Shown here piece by piece: positions 25,397 to 37,800 of a stretch of DNA of 64,000 nucleotides. Made by a program: the position numbers and the translations under genes. Each line of letters opens with the position of its first letter. Within the stretch, counting starts at the first letter, position 1. The stretch comes from Typha latifolia. Lineage: Eukaryota; Streptophyta; Magnoliopsida; Poales; Typhaceae. The notes beneath the pieces are model-generated. The model had not been told where the DNA came from and made no database searches. It saw only the letters and a program-made list of their open reading frames with translations. The stretch covers positions 3,906,001-3,970,000 of the forward strand of contig CM034099.1 in the NCBI GenBank assembly GCA_019914945.1. Direction: 5' to 3'.

Positions 25397-28300
25397 TCAA
25401 TAAAGTCTACCGCTGCACTCAGACGAGCCACAGTAGCAATCTTTCCGCTTTATGTTGCCCTCTGAATCATGGACCTGATCTATCATATAGTTGTAGTGAT
25501 ATGTTAGCTCTTGCAGCTTAGGAATGTTTTCAGCTGCAAAAAACATTATATGTGGCATTCTCTTGTCATCATGGTCATAGAGAACATTTTGCGCATAGAG
25601 GTTAGGCGAACAGCTATGATTAATAAATCTACCGACATTTCCACACTCGGCTGCATCAATGGTGAAACCCTGATCCTCCACAACCTCAGAGCAAGAACTA
25701 GATTGCAAATCTGGTATTAGAGTTGGGAGGCCTTCCCAAAGAGATTGATCATCATAGTTATGACCAATATCAAAGAGGTACTCATCATTGCTCCTCTTCT
25801 CAGCTTCTTTGTCCTGAAGCAACTCACCTACATATTCACATATGAAACTGCCTGATGGAATAGAACTCAGGGATCTCACTCCCCAACCTCTTGAACTGGT
25901 CTTGAATATTTCTAGCGGTATTTTGATACCACGCTGGCTGACCCTGTTGTGGCACGATGGAGGACACTTACAGGAAGGGCCACACTCATAGATAAGGGGC
26001 TTTGCTTGAACAATAGCACCATTGAAGTTAAACGGAATTTCCCCTCCATTTTTCACTGCACAAGCACACTTGCTAGAATCTGAGCAGCCACCACTACAGT
26101 CACAACCTTTTGGACGAGTCTTGACATACCACGGGGGATATATGATCCTGGTAATGTATTTAAAAGTTGGTGGCCGCTCATCATCTATTGTATTGATTGC
26201 ACAAATTGGTATCCTCTCCTTTCCCTGAGATATATCACTCAGACAAAGACCTTCACGCACTTTTGATTTCTTCGACTTCTTAACTATATGTAAAGCAAGT
26301 TCCGGTTGCCCTGGCATTCTTCTTAACTGGAACTTAAAAACAGAAGTACCATGAGGACCTATCTCGCTCCAGTACTTCTCCACAAGATACAACCCATCAT
26401 AGGTAAATGTGGAGACCATCTTAGGCCTCACATCAAGTGAATCACTTCCTTTGAGTTCCTTAAGTCCATGAATGACTCGGACTGGTATCTGTGCATCAAT
26501 GCTGTTCTTCAATGCCAGGTTGCCCCGTTCGAGCTTTTGGTCTTCTGGAAGTTTCTTACCTGCAGGCTTTCCTCCAGCACCAGAATATATCAGTACATCT
26601 GAAGCATCCACGTCATCAGGATAACCCCCAGAAGCAACAATGCTTGTTGCGAGACGTATGCCATTCTTAACTGCAGAATCAATACCTCCCTGAAAAGGAC
26701 GGTGAAGGCCGACAATAGACAGTTCCACCCTGTAGTGGAATTCGTCCCCAACTTCAACCCCAGGAACGTTCCCGAAGATTTCCCTGTGGTTCACATAGTC
26801 ATTGCACCTTTTCAGAATTGCAACAGCGTCTAGATCAACCCTCTTAATCTTACCTGACTCGTTTGACTTAGCTTCCTCACCTTGCAAGAGCTTCCTGCAA
26901 ACCAACTGAAACAATCTGAGGATTCTCCGGACTCTGCTACGGGCATCTACATGCTTATTGTCACTTCCTTTGCTATTCCATCCAGGAGGGACGCATGGGG
27001 TAATGTTGACACTCAATTCATGTTTTCCTTGGTATATGGTTAGTGCCTTTTCATTTACATTATCCTCCAGCATTGCATCTTCACCATCCTCCACTTTCAC
27101 TTCATTAATTGGTACAGAATCAGAGCTTACCTTTAAGGCTAAGCTCTTGTTTAGTATCTTCCTTTCTTTCTTCAATTTGCTTTTCGATGGAGTGGGATGT
27201 GAAGTGTTGGCAGCAGACCTTTTGCCCTGCCTCCATGGGCATCTTGCTGCAGCCATCATAGCTTGCACAATTACTCTATCATTGTGAGAATCCGAAGAAG
27301 CATCTTCTTTGCACTGATCAAGAACAGCATGACCTTCCTGTTGGACCTCCTCTGGAAGCTTGCATTTAATACTCTTCTCTAACTTCTTTGTACCAATATT
27401 TTCCTTTACCTTACCAACAATATTTCCAGTCAAAGGAACCTTAACTGATTTCTCTGTCCCTGGTTGATAAGGTACCACAGAGTTTACCTTGTCGATCAAG
27501 TTCTTGTTTCTCACCTTTTCCGTAGAAACAGCTTTCCTCAAGCCTCCCACAAGCAGCCGCTGTTGTAGCACTAATTTCTTCTCATGGTCCATTCTCTTAT
27601 TTTTTGCCATTTCAGTGGAAGAAGCTTTTCCTGAACCTTCCACAAGCAAATGCTGATGTGCCTCAAATTTCTTCTCACCATCCAAGCTCTTAGTTTTCAC
27701 CATTTCCCTAGGAAGAGTAGTTCCATCCAAGCTTTCTGCTTCAGGATAATGATTTGTCTCAGGAATCTTATCACGACCTAACTTCTCGTCCTCAATCTTT
27801 TCAGCTGAAACATCTTTGGCGGAAGCCACTGAAGACAATGGTCGATCTGCCTCAGGTTCCTTATTACCATCGTAGTACTTGCTTTCCGGCTTTTTGACTA
27901 AAGCAACTTCCCCTGAAGCTTCAACAGTTGGCTGTCGATCTTCTTCAGATTCCTTATAGGCGCCAAACCTCTTGCTTTCCAGCTTCTTGACTAAAGAAAA
28001 TTTCCCTGAAATTTCTGTGTTTAGCTGCTGATCTGCCTCAGATTTCTTACCACCGTCCAAATCGTCGACAGCAACGATTGGTAAACACTCCTCACTGCTC
28101 ATAGGAAGAGGGGGAGCACTCCTCCCACACCCAACAGGAAAGTGGCGGACAGCCGACGTCACTCTTCTCTTAGGAGGAGGGTAAACCTTCGAAATTAACC
28201 ACCGCTTTCCAACACCAACACATCCAAATTCACCATCCAAAGCTTCCACTTTTACAGCTACCTCTTCCTGCAGCTTAATTTCAACTCCAGAACACCCCAT

Positions 28301-28666
28301 ACCATTCGCAGCCAACTCGGAGGACCCCTCCCTGACCACCTCTGAGTGCTTAGACTCACTTCCCCCATGCTCCAAAGAACCATTTGATACAACAAACCAC
28401 GACAACGATACCTCCATCGTCTTCTCGGATTCCAAGCTCTCCTTCGTAACTGACCGATCCAATTCCATTTCTGCCTCCTGCTTCGGAACCCTAGGCGAAG
28501 CCACGGGGCATTGGGAAGGGGGAGTCTTCCCATCGGATTCAGGAATTTTAATAGAATCCAACTCTAAACCCATGGATACCTCCGCGAGAGGAGGGAATCG
28601 GCCGCAGCCTTTGGGCCATGTCCGAATCGCGGAAACCTTCCGCGGATTGAACTTTACGCGAGACAT
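25397..28666 (-). CDS. SUVH: SUVH-type histone H3K9 methyltransferase (SUVH5/6-like), intronless
   Basis: SUVH proteins bind methylated DNA through the SRA domain and methylate histone H3 lysine 9 to silence transposons. This is one uninterrupted frame of 1089 codons. Residues 1-600 are a long, charged N-terminal part with a duplicated motif and Lys/Glu-rich imperfect repeats. RCPWRQGKR near residue 480 resembles an SUVH5/6 motif. The SRA/YDG domain spans about 634-790 (GDEFHYRVELSIVGLHRPFQ). The pre-SET region (855-906) has all nine zinc cysteines. SET covers about 913-1058, with GWGVR, FICEYVGE and NHSCSPN (NHSC at 1016), and post-SET ends CYCGSSECSGRLY. The core therefore looks active. The frame and conserved RKVSAIRTWPKGCGR start support ATG at 28666. 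The short leader is GA-rich. Single-exon SUVH genes are common in plants. LINE remnants flank it. Confidence 0.97.
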   Translation of the reverse strand: MSRVKFNPRKVSAIRTWPKGCGRFPPLAEVSMGLELDSIKIPESDGKTPPSQCPVASPRVPKQEAEMELDRSVTKESLESEKTMEVSLSWFVVSNGSLEHGGSESKHSEVVREGSSELAANGMGCSGVEIKLQEEVAVKVEALDGEFGCVGVGKRWLISKVYPPPKRRVTSAVRHFPVGCGRSAPPLPMSSEECLPIVAVDDLDGGKKSEADQQLNTEISGKFSLVKKLESKRFGAYKESEEDRQPTVEASGEVALVKKPESKYYDGNKEPEADRPLSSVASAKDVSAEKIEDEKLGRDKIPETNHYPEAESLDGTTLPREMVKTKSLDGEKKFEAHQHLLVEGSGKASSTEMAKNKRMDHEKKLVLQQRLLVGGLRKAVSTEKVRNKNLIDKVNSVVPYQPGTEKSVKVPLTGNIVGKVKENIGTKKLEKSIKCKLPEEVQQEGHAVLDQCKEDASSDSHNDRVIVQAMMAAARCPWRQGKRSAANTSHPTPSKSKLKKERKILNKSLALKVSSDSVPINEVKVEDGEDAMLEDNVNEKALTIYQGKHELSVNITPCVPPGWNSKGSDNKHVDARSRVRRILRLFQLVCRKLLQGEEAKSNESGKIKRVDLDAVAILKRCNDYVNHREIFGNVPGVEVGDEFHYRVELSIVGLHRPFQGGIDSAVKNGIRLATSIVASGGYPDDVDASDVLIYSGAGGKPAGKKLPEDQKLERGNLALKNSIDAQIPVRVIHGLKELKGSDSLDVRPKMVSTFTYDGLYLVEKYWSEIGPHGTSVFKFQLRRMPGQPELALHIVKKSKKSKVREGLCLSDISQGKERIPICAINTIDDERPPTFKYITRIIYPPWYVKTRPKGCDCSGGCSDSSKCACAVKNGGEIPFNFNGAIVQAKPLIYECGPSCKCPPSCHNRVSQRGIKIPLEIFKTSSRGWGVRSLSSIPSGSFICEYVGELLQDKEAEKRSNDEYLFDIGHNYDDQSLWEGLPTLIPDLQSSSCSEVVEDQGFTIDAAECGNVGRFINHSCSPNLYAQNVLYDHDDKRMPHIMFFAAENIPKLQELTYHYNYMIDQVHDSEGNIKRKDCYCGSSECSGRLY

Positions 28667-31600
28667 GACTAAATCGAAGAAGAAAGGAAACGAAAGGAAA
28701 CCCTAGATGACATATGATAGAGCGAGAGAGAGCGAGAGTCGCAAGACCTGACCTCGAAGAGGAGAGATTCGCAAGAACAACCCCGAAGAGGAGAGAATCG
28801 AGGAGGTTGGCAGACGGTGGTAATGGTAGAGAAGGCGAGAGAGAGAGACAGAGAGAGTTCTAGGAATATGTGTCATGGGTCTCACAGGCCCAATGGGCTA
28901 GAACTTTCTAAAGGCCCACTTTAGCAAGAATTACTAATGAGTGAGCAACTTATCTGATGACGACAACACCCCTAAAAAGTGATGAGCCTATAATACGACA
29001 AGGATGTGCATAATTGTGCATTATTATCATTTCCTTTTATATTTGTCCTGTAAATATCATTCCCTAATCCTCTTATCTCCTTTTTTTTAATTTTTTTAAT
29101 AAAAGTCCATAGACGATTCACTTCATAAGCATGGTTACATTTTGACAATCATAATCGGTCCATTCCTTACAACATTTGTTCTGAATAAACTAGATTGACA
29201 AAATTGTGAGCTATCAAGTTGTTTTTTTTTCTACTAGTATAGAGAACCTTGATGGAGGAAAATTGTTTGATTAAGCTGCGACACTCTTAGGTAATGGAAG
29301 AGATCTACCAATCTGTCTCCTCGTCATCGTTGGTGGTACTATATATACATGTTGTCACTATATATATAGTACCACTAGGCTTACTATCGTGCTTTAGAGT
29401 TTCTTTTAGACGGAATAGTAAATCGTGAGCTTTCCCTACGAGAGCATTTGTGCAGTTGCTAAGATAGGATCTTTTATACCATCTTAGCTTTGTTATTTTG
29501 CTACAGATGAATACGCCTACCCCTCCATAGTAGCTGCCCCTCCATGACGCATCCACCCAGCATGTAAAGCTTTTCCCTTCTTTTGGGGTCTAAATATTGC
29601 ATGGTCTTTTGCGCAGGTCCAGTGTATGCGTATAGTTTGGCATGTTGATGGGCGTCTATAGCAAAGTAGAGCCGTTGATTAGTGAGACCACCAAATGTGG
29701 AGGCTACAGTTTGTTCTCGAAAACCGCTACATTCCTAGCCTGCCAGATATGCCACATTGTGTTGAACGCATAGCCCACCTTATCTTTAATTAACTTGGTG
29801 CTGAGATTGCGTACCCAATCATCAATACTGGCCATTTCTTAAGACAGGCGAAGGCTTAGGGTGCCAGCAAAACACACAACTCTAGAAAAGTGGCAGTGGA
29901 TGAGAAGGTGTCCAATTGTCTCTGAAGAGTCATGGCAGAAAGGACACTGCACGCTGATGTTGGGCAGTCTTTTAGCTAGAGCAGTTAGGATAGAGATTAC
30001 ACCTGTTAAGTAGCACCAAACAAACATGTTGACTCTAGGAATGGCCTTGGCACCTTTCCACACTTTCATCCAAATGCTGGCAACCTTCGAGGTAGATGCT
30101 AATGCTTCCCAGTCCCCCATTGTGAGAGCAACGTATGCTAACTTTGCACTGAATATGTCATTGTCTAAAGCTATCTAGCGAAGCTGGTCCCTCCTTTCCA
30201 TTGATGCCTGTCTGAGGAGTGTTTGACAATTAATTCTAAAATTTAAGTGGAGAGATTTGGTATACCATGGAGTTTCATCTTGCTTCATGACTTATGATTA
30301 GGTCCTTCACCTTTGTTACGGGGCTTGGGAGAGAGATGCCATTGAGGTTAAAGTGTCACGATAGATTCTCCATTGCCTATTTCATATCTTAGAATCTACT
30401 TTAGAGCTGATCTTATGTTGAGAATGGAGTGCTATATCTAGGAGGCAAATGTTGGAAGCTTAGCTGATTAGAGGGAGCAATTGGAGAGATACTTTTCTTT
30501 CAAGAGATTGGTTCAGACATTATCCTCCTTAGTGAGGAATCTCTGTGTTAGCTTGGCAAGTAGTGCTTGATTGACAAATTGCATGCGTTGTATGCCGAGC
30601 CCTCCACACATAATCGGGCGACAAATTAAGCTCCATCTCCTTAGATAACGATTATTCTTATCATTTGCATAACCCCCACCAAAAATAGAGAATCGAGCGA
30701 CTTAAAGGAGTGATTTTTGAAAGAGGATATGCCATAAAGTAGATGGGTAGATTGTTTAGTGCTACCTTAATGAGATCAGTACCTGATTTGTATGTGTGCG
30801 ATCCAACAATTATGAAACAATATTAAATTCTTACTTTCTAAAATTATAAATAAAAATAATAAACACATTAATTTACGAATAAAGTACGCCAATGGCTATC
30901 AAGTAATGTGACAAAATTTGTTGACGCTTCTACTAGTAATTTGCGTTAGCAATTCCATGCAAAGTGAAGTGCCAAATTTAGTTATATTTTCGCTTTATTA
31001 TTTCTTTTGGCAAGATGGTGCAAAAAATTCAAACCTAACATTGAAAAGAGAAAAAAAGAACAAGGGGAAAGCGTTGTTATCCTTGGTAATGCCCAAACTT
31101 AGATGCGGTCTCGAAAAATGGATTTAGGTTAGCGGGAAATAAGGCATGGATTAGTAAAACATATCAAATTAACTAGACAGTCAAGTTAATACCTCAATCT
31201 CGAGGAGCCATGAAGTTAATGGGAGAAGGCGATCAGGTCAACCTACAAATTAAGAGCACCATTATAATGGCTCAGCTCACTCATTTCAAGACCCAAATTA
31301 AGAAGGATCACATGCATATCAAAGCAATCCCAAGGTTGTCCTTCACAAACAAAAAATATTTATCTATTTTCATTTTATTTTTCTTATCATTAAGACATGC
31401 TACAAGATTTTGAGTAGAATACCGTCAAGCTGATCAACTTCCATTACTTTTGTGTTACTTTGGTAGTGGGCAGAAACAGATATACATATACATCTAACTT
31501 TTTCTGAACATCATATTGACATATTTTGAGCTAGTTTGAGATGAAAGAGCAGAAAGCTCAACTTCCATTCTCTCACTTTACTTTAGTAGAGAGTACAAAT

Positions 31601-31889
31601 ACAGGCCTTGGCAGGCAACATCAACATTGAGCTAATTAGTAGAAGTACCTCAATTGATTCTTCTTCGCTAGTAAGAGCCTCCTCTCCTTCAAAGCCTTTT
31701 CTGCAATCTGTCAACTGTAATTTCTTCTAACCGTACCTATCTTTTGTAACTCTCTCTTTGTACATCTTAATCTCCTTAATATAATTGGGTATAACCTTTT
31801 TTTCTCAGAAAAAGCAGTAAGCGACAGCGGACTGCAGCTGAGACGATCAGTAACTTCCTCCTTTTCTGGAGTAGCTCCAAGCAACCAAA
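28667..31889. other. Intergenic between divergent SUVH and ABCA genes
   Basis: This 3.2-kb region lies between two divergent starts. 28667-28870 is the SUVH leader with GAGAG-type repeats. 29221-30700 is a minus-strand LINE remnant. 30780-31890 is AT-rich and should hold the ABCA promoter and leader. No other gene is seen. Confidence 0.6.
29221..30700 (-). mobile_element. LINE (non-LTR retrotransposon) 3' remnant, minus strand
   Basis: In 5' to 3' order on the minus strand: reverse-transcriptase end (GGLGIQRMQFVNQALLAKL-like, about 30540-30620), zinc-finger part (IPRVNMFVWCYLTGVISIL, then CPFCHDSSETIGHLLIHC, about 29880-30040), and RNase H start (MDASWRGSYYGGVGVFI, about 29510-29556). It then reaches a run of A at 29231-29222. 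Frames are broken, so it is dead. The domain order and tail match L1-type plant LINEs. The 5' boundary is approximate. Confidence 0.8.
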
Positions 31890-34800
31890 ATGTCTTCTTT
31901 CATGATGCAAGCAGGTGCACTGCTCAGGAAGAACCTAACTTGTCAGGTGCATTCCTTTATACTTCTCTGTGTCTCTGTTTCTCTCATCAGTGAACTAACG
32001 CAGTTAGCTATTCTTTTGCTGCTTAAACAGAATGTATATGCTAAAAGAGAGAAGGCTGGAATGCGCCTAAAGTTTCTCTCGTACCAACCATATATTTCTA
32101 TTTTATACACCAAAAGAGTCTAAAGGTGCAAAAGGCTGACATAATTAGCCTCCATTTTCTTAAAGAAATATTGCACTGAACTCAGATTCCTACCTCTGTG
32201 GAGGCTGGGAAGATGAGACATACACAGTGTTGCCTTTGTCATCAAGGAGACTGGTTTCCTTCAATTGAACCTGAAACACAAGAGTCCTATATGATAAATA
32301 AAGCATGGCATCTACTAAACGATTTTAATTCCAAAATAGCGTTCAAGAAACCAAAGATGGTTCCTGCCAAAGACCCACATATGGAATTGACAAAATACTA
32401 AAGGTTATGCTAGTTCTATGACAGATTTTTGAGGCTCAACTATGAGGCAACACATACATAATCACTAAGACCAACTCTGAAAAAAAAAATCTTCACTGCT
32501 CTAGTGTTAATTCATAACTACAAACTTTCTCAAAAGGTATAAATTCACATGTTTGTACTTGCTAATTACTTCATCTGATGCTTCTACTTGTGTGCAGAGA
32601 AGAAACATCAAGCAGAACATAGCTCTGACCATCTTACCAGCATTCTTTTGCCTGCTGATCATATCCATCCAATCAGTAATTAACTCCCAACTAGACAACC
32701 CTAGATATCACTGTGGGTGTAAATGTATTACTATAGAAGGAAATGGTACCTGCCATAATGTCTGTGGACTGGAGTTCTCAACTTCCAGGCAAGCAGTTGC
32801 CTGCCCAATAACAAGACCACAAGCATGGCCGCTTCTAATGCAAGTACCTAAAGCTCAGAATAGAGCGGTTAGAACGGATGCCCATACATTTCCAGGCTTA
32901 CCTGATAGTTCTTGCCTGAAGGATCTCTCTTGCCCAATGACATCACTCTTCACCGGGCAAAACAAAGTCATTGCCAAGAGTATGTTAATCAAAACTCACA
33001 ATATATTTCGCAATTTCTCCTGTTACATGAAATATTTATGGGCTGTCAATTGTATTTTTCTCTAGGTCTTGTACGGAGGATTTTCTCCAATATGATTCCA
33101 GCAAATGTCGCAGATCTTTCAGACTTCATTTCTCTATCTTATTTGGTATAAATCTTTCTAGGACAAGCTTTTTCTGCAAACTAACCTAATTGTCTTTCTA
33201 CTAATGGACAATTGTTTTGCAGGGCACCAGCAGCAAACCTGATTCAACCAATTATGTGGAGAGTGCTTTGGTATCTCACTCTCCTATATATCTTATTCTA
33301 CCTAAGTGCTTCATAAACTTCAACCTATCTGTTCCAGTAACTACAGGAAATCATACAATTCAAAAAGGTAATTAGATGTTATACGTATGCACAATTTCTA
33401 TGTGGAAGAACGTATTTAGTATGACATTTTAGTTTTTCTTTCACTGCAGAGGTTCACTGTATTAGAAGTTCATTTCTATGGCGTGATAATTCATTGACCA
33501 TTAATAAAGAATTATTTCAAGGGTATAGTGGTGGAAATCCACCTCACGAGATCCATGAACTTTTTGGTGGTGAGATTATGGATAATTTCATAGCTTTTTC
33601 TTACATATTTTGCATCCAACAAATTTGTGCCTTAATTTGCTTGCAGCTTATGATTTTCTTAACACAAGTGAGAGGAATTTCCATCTACATATGTGGTATA
33701 ATTCCACATATAGCAATTTGGCTAAGAGACCCCGGGTATTGCGGATATCAAGATCACTGAATATGGTAAATTATTGAAGTATCAATCGTTCCATTATTAC
33801 ATTTAGTCCTCTGTAAGTTTTTAAGTTGAATTTACCATTATAACACCTATATAACTTCTTGCCTTCTTTAAAAAAGAACACCTGCATAACTCTGAAAACT
33901 CAACCAAGTAATGGTGAATGAGGACAAATTCTACTATGCAATAGCAAGAGAAATATAGCTGCAATATGATTCTAGCAAGGAGAGCACTGTATTCATATTA
34001 TGACTTGTATGGAATTGCACAACGAAATGAAAAAAAAAAACTCCTAATGACCTGCTAACACGAGAGTTATGTAATACATGCCAATACTATAAGAAAGAAT
34101 TCAAGAACTCATTCACAAGCTCCTCATATAAAAGAGAATCACTTGTTTAAAAGTTAAAACAGTTTCACATTCAGATTCAAGAAAGTATAATGTCCCAGTA
34201 TCCGCTTTGTCAAATAACAAAGAATTAGTGGATTATATGTAGTTGTCAGAAGTAAGATTCAAAATTTACTTGATTGAATACCAGAATTGATCAGAAGATA
34301 GACAAGGAAAAGGATTTTAAAAAAGGTGATTGAGTAAAATAATAATTTAATGGAATGAGGGATTAAAATCATACCCCTAATGAACGGTAGAATTTAAAAT
34401 ACCGTACTACAACTTTTCTAAATAGTGAAAAGAAATCCAGATCGGTTTGAAGCTTAACATTCATACATGAATTAATCTGTTTAACCTTTTTACAAGTACT
34501 CCATCTGGAACTTAACCCCTAGTGTAATTTTGTCATGTAAAAAGTCTGCACTAAGCTGATTTATTGCCAACATTTCAATCACCTGTACTGCTATTGTCTC
34601 CCAAAAATATGCTACACTAGTCCATAATAATTCTTTCTTGGCGTTGAAAATGTTACTTCTGCCAAAGAAATATGAATATCGCTGTGCCTTCCAATTGAGA
34701 GTAGTGCATTTAAGGTATTATTTTCACACAAAAAACCACCTTCACAATACTTCACGTTTTTTACATTTGTGCAGGTTTCCAATGCTTTTCTACACCAAAT

Positions 34801-37800
34801 AAAGACTAGAAGAATGAGAATTTTACTTAGTTTTGTCAAAGAAATGCCAAAGCAAGGAGCTAAAGTGTCCCTGGATTTGTCTGTTATGCTTGGTCCACTT
34901 CTTTATGCATGGGTCATCCAATTGCTATTACCAGTTAAGTCAGAATCATTTATATTTTGCAAGTCGCAAATACTTGTGTTCACCTCAATTGCAGGTTTTC
35001 AAAGTACAAAATCATGGCCTTTTCGGTTGTTTAGTCAGGAAATTCTACTAACCACACTTTCTAGACATTGAAAACTTCAAAAGCTATACTCAATTTATTT
35101 TACTCTCTGTTAATAACGATGGAATTAATCTTCATTTTACTGTTAGCCTGATTGTACCTTAGAGATGAAGAAGACAAATGCCTAAATCAAACTTTTCATC
35201 TTTCTCAATAGTAGATTCCCAAATTGCTAGCAATGTTAAATTAAGAAATTATGACCAAGTTTTGTCCCCTTAGGTTGTATCTAAATTTTGATTCTGAAAT
35301 GCTGCTAAAGATTCTTGATCAATAAAAGACGTTCTGGAAAGTTTTCTTAGCGAGTACTCCATGCCAGGCTAATCTGTGAATATACATATATGTGCATTCA
35401 AACATATACATAATTCATATGGCATCACCCATCATCTCTTTTCTTTTTATTAATAGTAACAATGTGATGGTTAGAATTTCCTCAACTGTCTTGCAGTTCT
35501 TCTTGATTTTCCTAGTATACGACAAGCAACAAAAGTGCCGTAGTATGATGAAAGTGAATGGACTTGGAAATGGACCCTACTGGCTGATTACTTATTGTTA
35601 CTTTCTGCTGGTATCATCTCTATATATGATATGGTTTGCCACTATCGGATCTCTTGTAGGTATGCTTCTCATTACTCTTGTATAGTATTGAGAGTATAAC
35701 ATGACTTGACGATATAATTGTTTTTCATTCTTTATCTGACCATCTTCAGGTCTGGAAATTTTCAAGCTGAACAGCTATTCAATTCAACTCATATTCTACA
35801 CATTATATCTAAACTTGCAAATTGCACTTTCATTTACAGTGAGCATAGGACTTTCTGAAGTCCAAGCTGCTGCAGGTATACTATCAATCGGCACAATATA
35901 TTACTGTTACTCACGCATATGATGAGTTAATGATCCTAAGACTACTTGAGGACTCTCCTTGCAGCGTTTGGCTATATCTATGTGCTTGCATCTGGACTTC
36001 TTGGTGCATTCCTTTTTCAGAACTATATTGAGGATCCAATCTTTCCAAGTAAGAGTATTTCATAAACAGAAGATATGAACAGTATATTTAAATCCACCAG
36101 GGTAATTTGATTTTACACTCAGGAAGGAGACTGATGATCATGGAGATATTGCCTGGGTTTTCACTATACCGGGGACTCTATGAGCTTTCACAATTTGCAT
36201 TAGATGGTCACTATAAAGGAACTTCTGGCATAAACTGGCAAGAGTTGATCAACCAAAATAGTGGCATAAAAGAAACTATGATCATCATGACACTGGAATG
36301 GCTGATTCTTCTTTTCATCTCTTATCACCTAGAACAAGTCGCTTACAGATGGAATGGAGCACATATTCCTAGGAACCTAAGAAGTGGAAGTATTGAACCT
36401 GCTGTATCAAACAGGATTCTGCATTCAACAATAATCGCGGATCATGAGAATTCTAATGTTTACAAGGAGGTATTTTATCCCCCAGCTTCATAGACTATGC
36501 AATTATTTATTCTTTCTATCAGCAAGTTATCACATTCATCATATATTTTAGTCTTTCATGTTTCCCTTTATAGGTTCAAAAGGTTGAGCATTTGTTGAGC
36601 GTATCTAGCAGAAATCATCCTATTATTTGCTGGAACTTGGACAAGGTTTACTATGGAAAGGATGGGAATCCAAACAAGAAGCATGCAATCCATAGCCTAT
36701 CTCTTGCTGTGGGTCAAGGAGAATGCCTTGGCATTCTTGGACCAAATGGTTCAGGGAAGACAACCTTAATTAACATTGTATGTATATATATGCTTTCCTA
36801 CATTACTGCAGATTACATTGTCATATAACATCATTCAACGTAAATAACTACAATTACTTTGAACAATCTTCATTTGATCAAGAAACTCATCTTGGAATAT
36901 GTGTGCGTTAGGTCACTGGCCTTCTTCCTCCCACATCAGGAACTGTCTTCATCAATAGCAAGGACATTAAATCAAACAGAGATATGATCTGCTCAAAAAT
37001 AGGCGTCTGCCCCCAAAAGGAGTATGTATTCCTCATTTGCAGAGTACCTACTTTCCCTGCATACAATAAAATTCATTTACTAAAATTATAATTTAATAAT
37101 GCATCTGTTGTGGATTTTACTGCAGTTTGATATGGGAATTCTTAACTGGAAGGGAGCACCTGATGTTTTATGGTAGACTAAGAAATCTTAGAGGTACATC
37201 ACTACAATATGTAAGTGAAGATCTCGCACACTATCTCCATTCTTTCCTGTTCCAAACCAACTCCCTCTCCTGAGAGTAGAAATGAAATGCTATGCCTGTG
37301 AGGTTTTCTATTTCTTTCTTATAACTATTACAACTGAAAAAGAATTTGCCTGTTGCCTCTTTGTGAGCTAACAGGCTGTTGATAATACCTTGAAAAGCTT
37401 GGATCTTTATGAAGGCAATGTAAGTAATCAGCTTGCTGGAAAATACAGTGGAGGTATGAAACGGAGACTCAGTGTTGCAATTTCTCTTATCGGAGATACG
37501 CAAGTATGTAATTTCAATTCAAATCCACTTTTAATTTTAATTTCAAATTTCTCTTATCAAAGATACATAAGTATGTAATTTCAGTTTCAATTTCTACCAT
37601 TATCCTAACCCCTAAAAACCCTCTCTAAACCTAAACCATAAACTCTAAACCCTAACTCCTAATCCATAACCCTAAATCCTAAACCCTAACCCTAAATCCC
37701 AATATTCAATTTCAATTTTTTGTTTCAATTGAAATTGAAATTACAATTTTTATTTTTAAAATTTTAAATTTTAATTTTCAGTTTCAATTTTTTTTCTTTA

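Noticed and set aside
37605..37699. Telomere repeats as a chromosome end
   Set aside because: The array is short, degenerate and inside an intron of an intact gene; it is interstitial.
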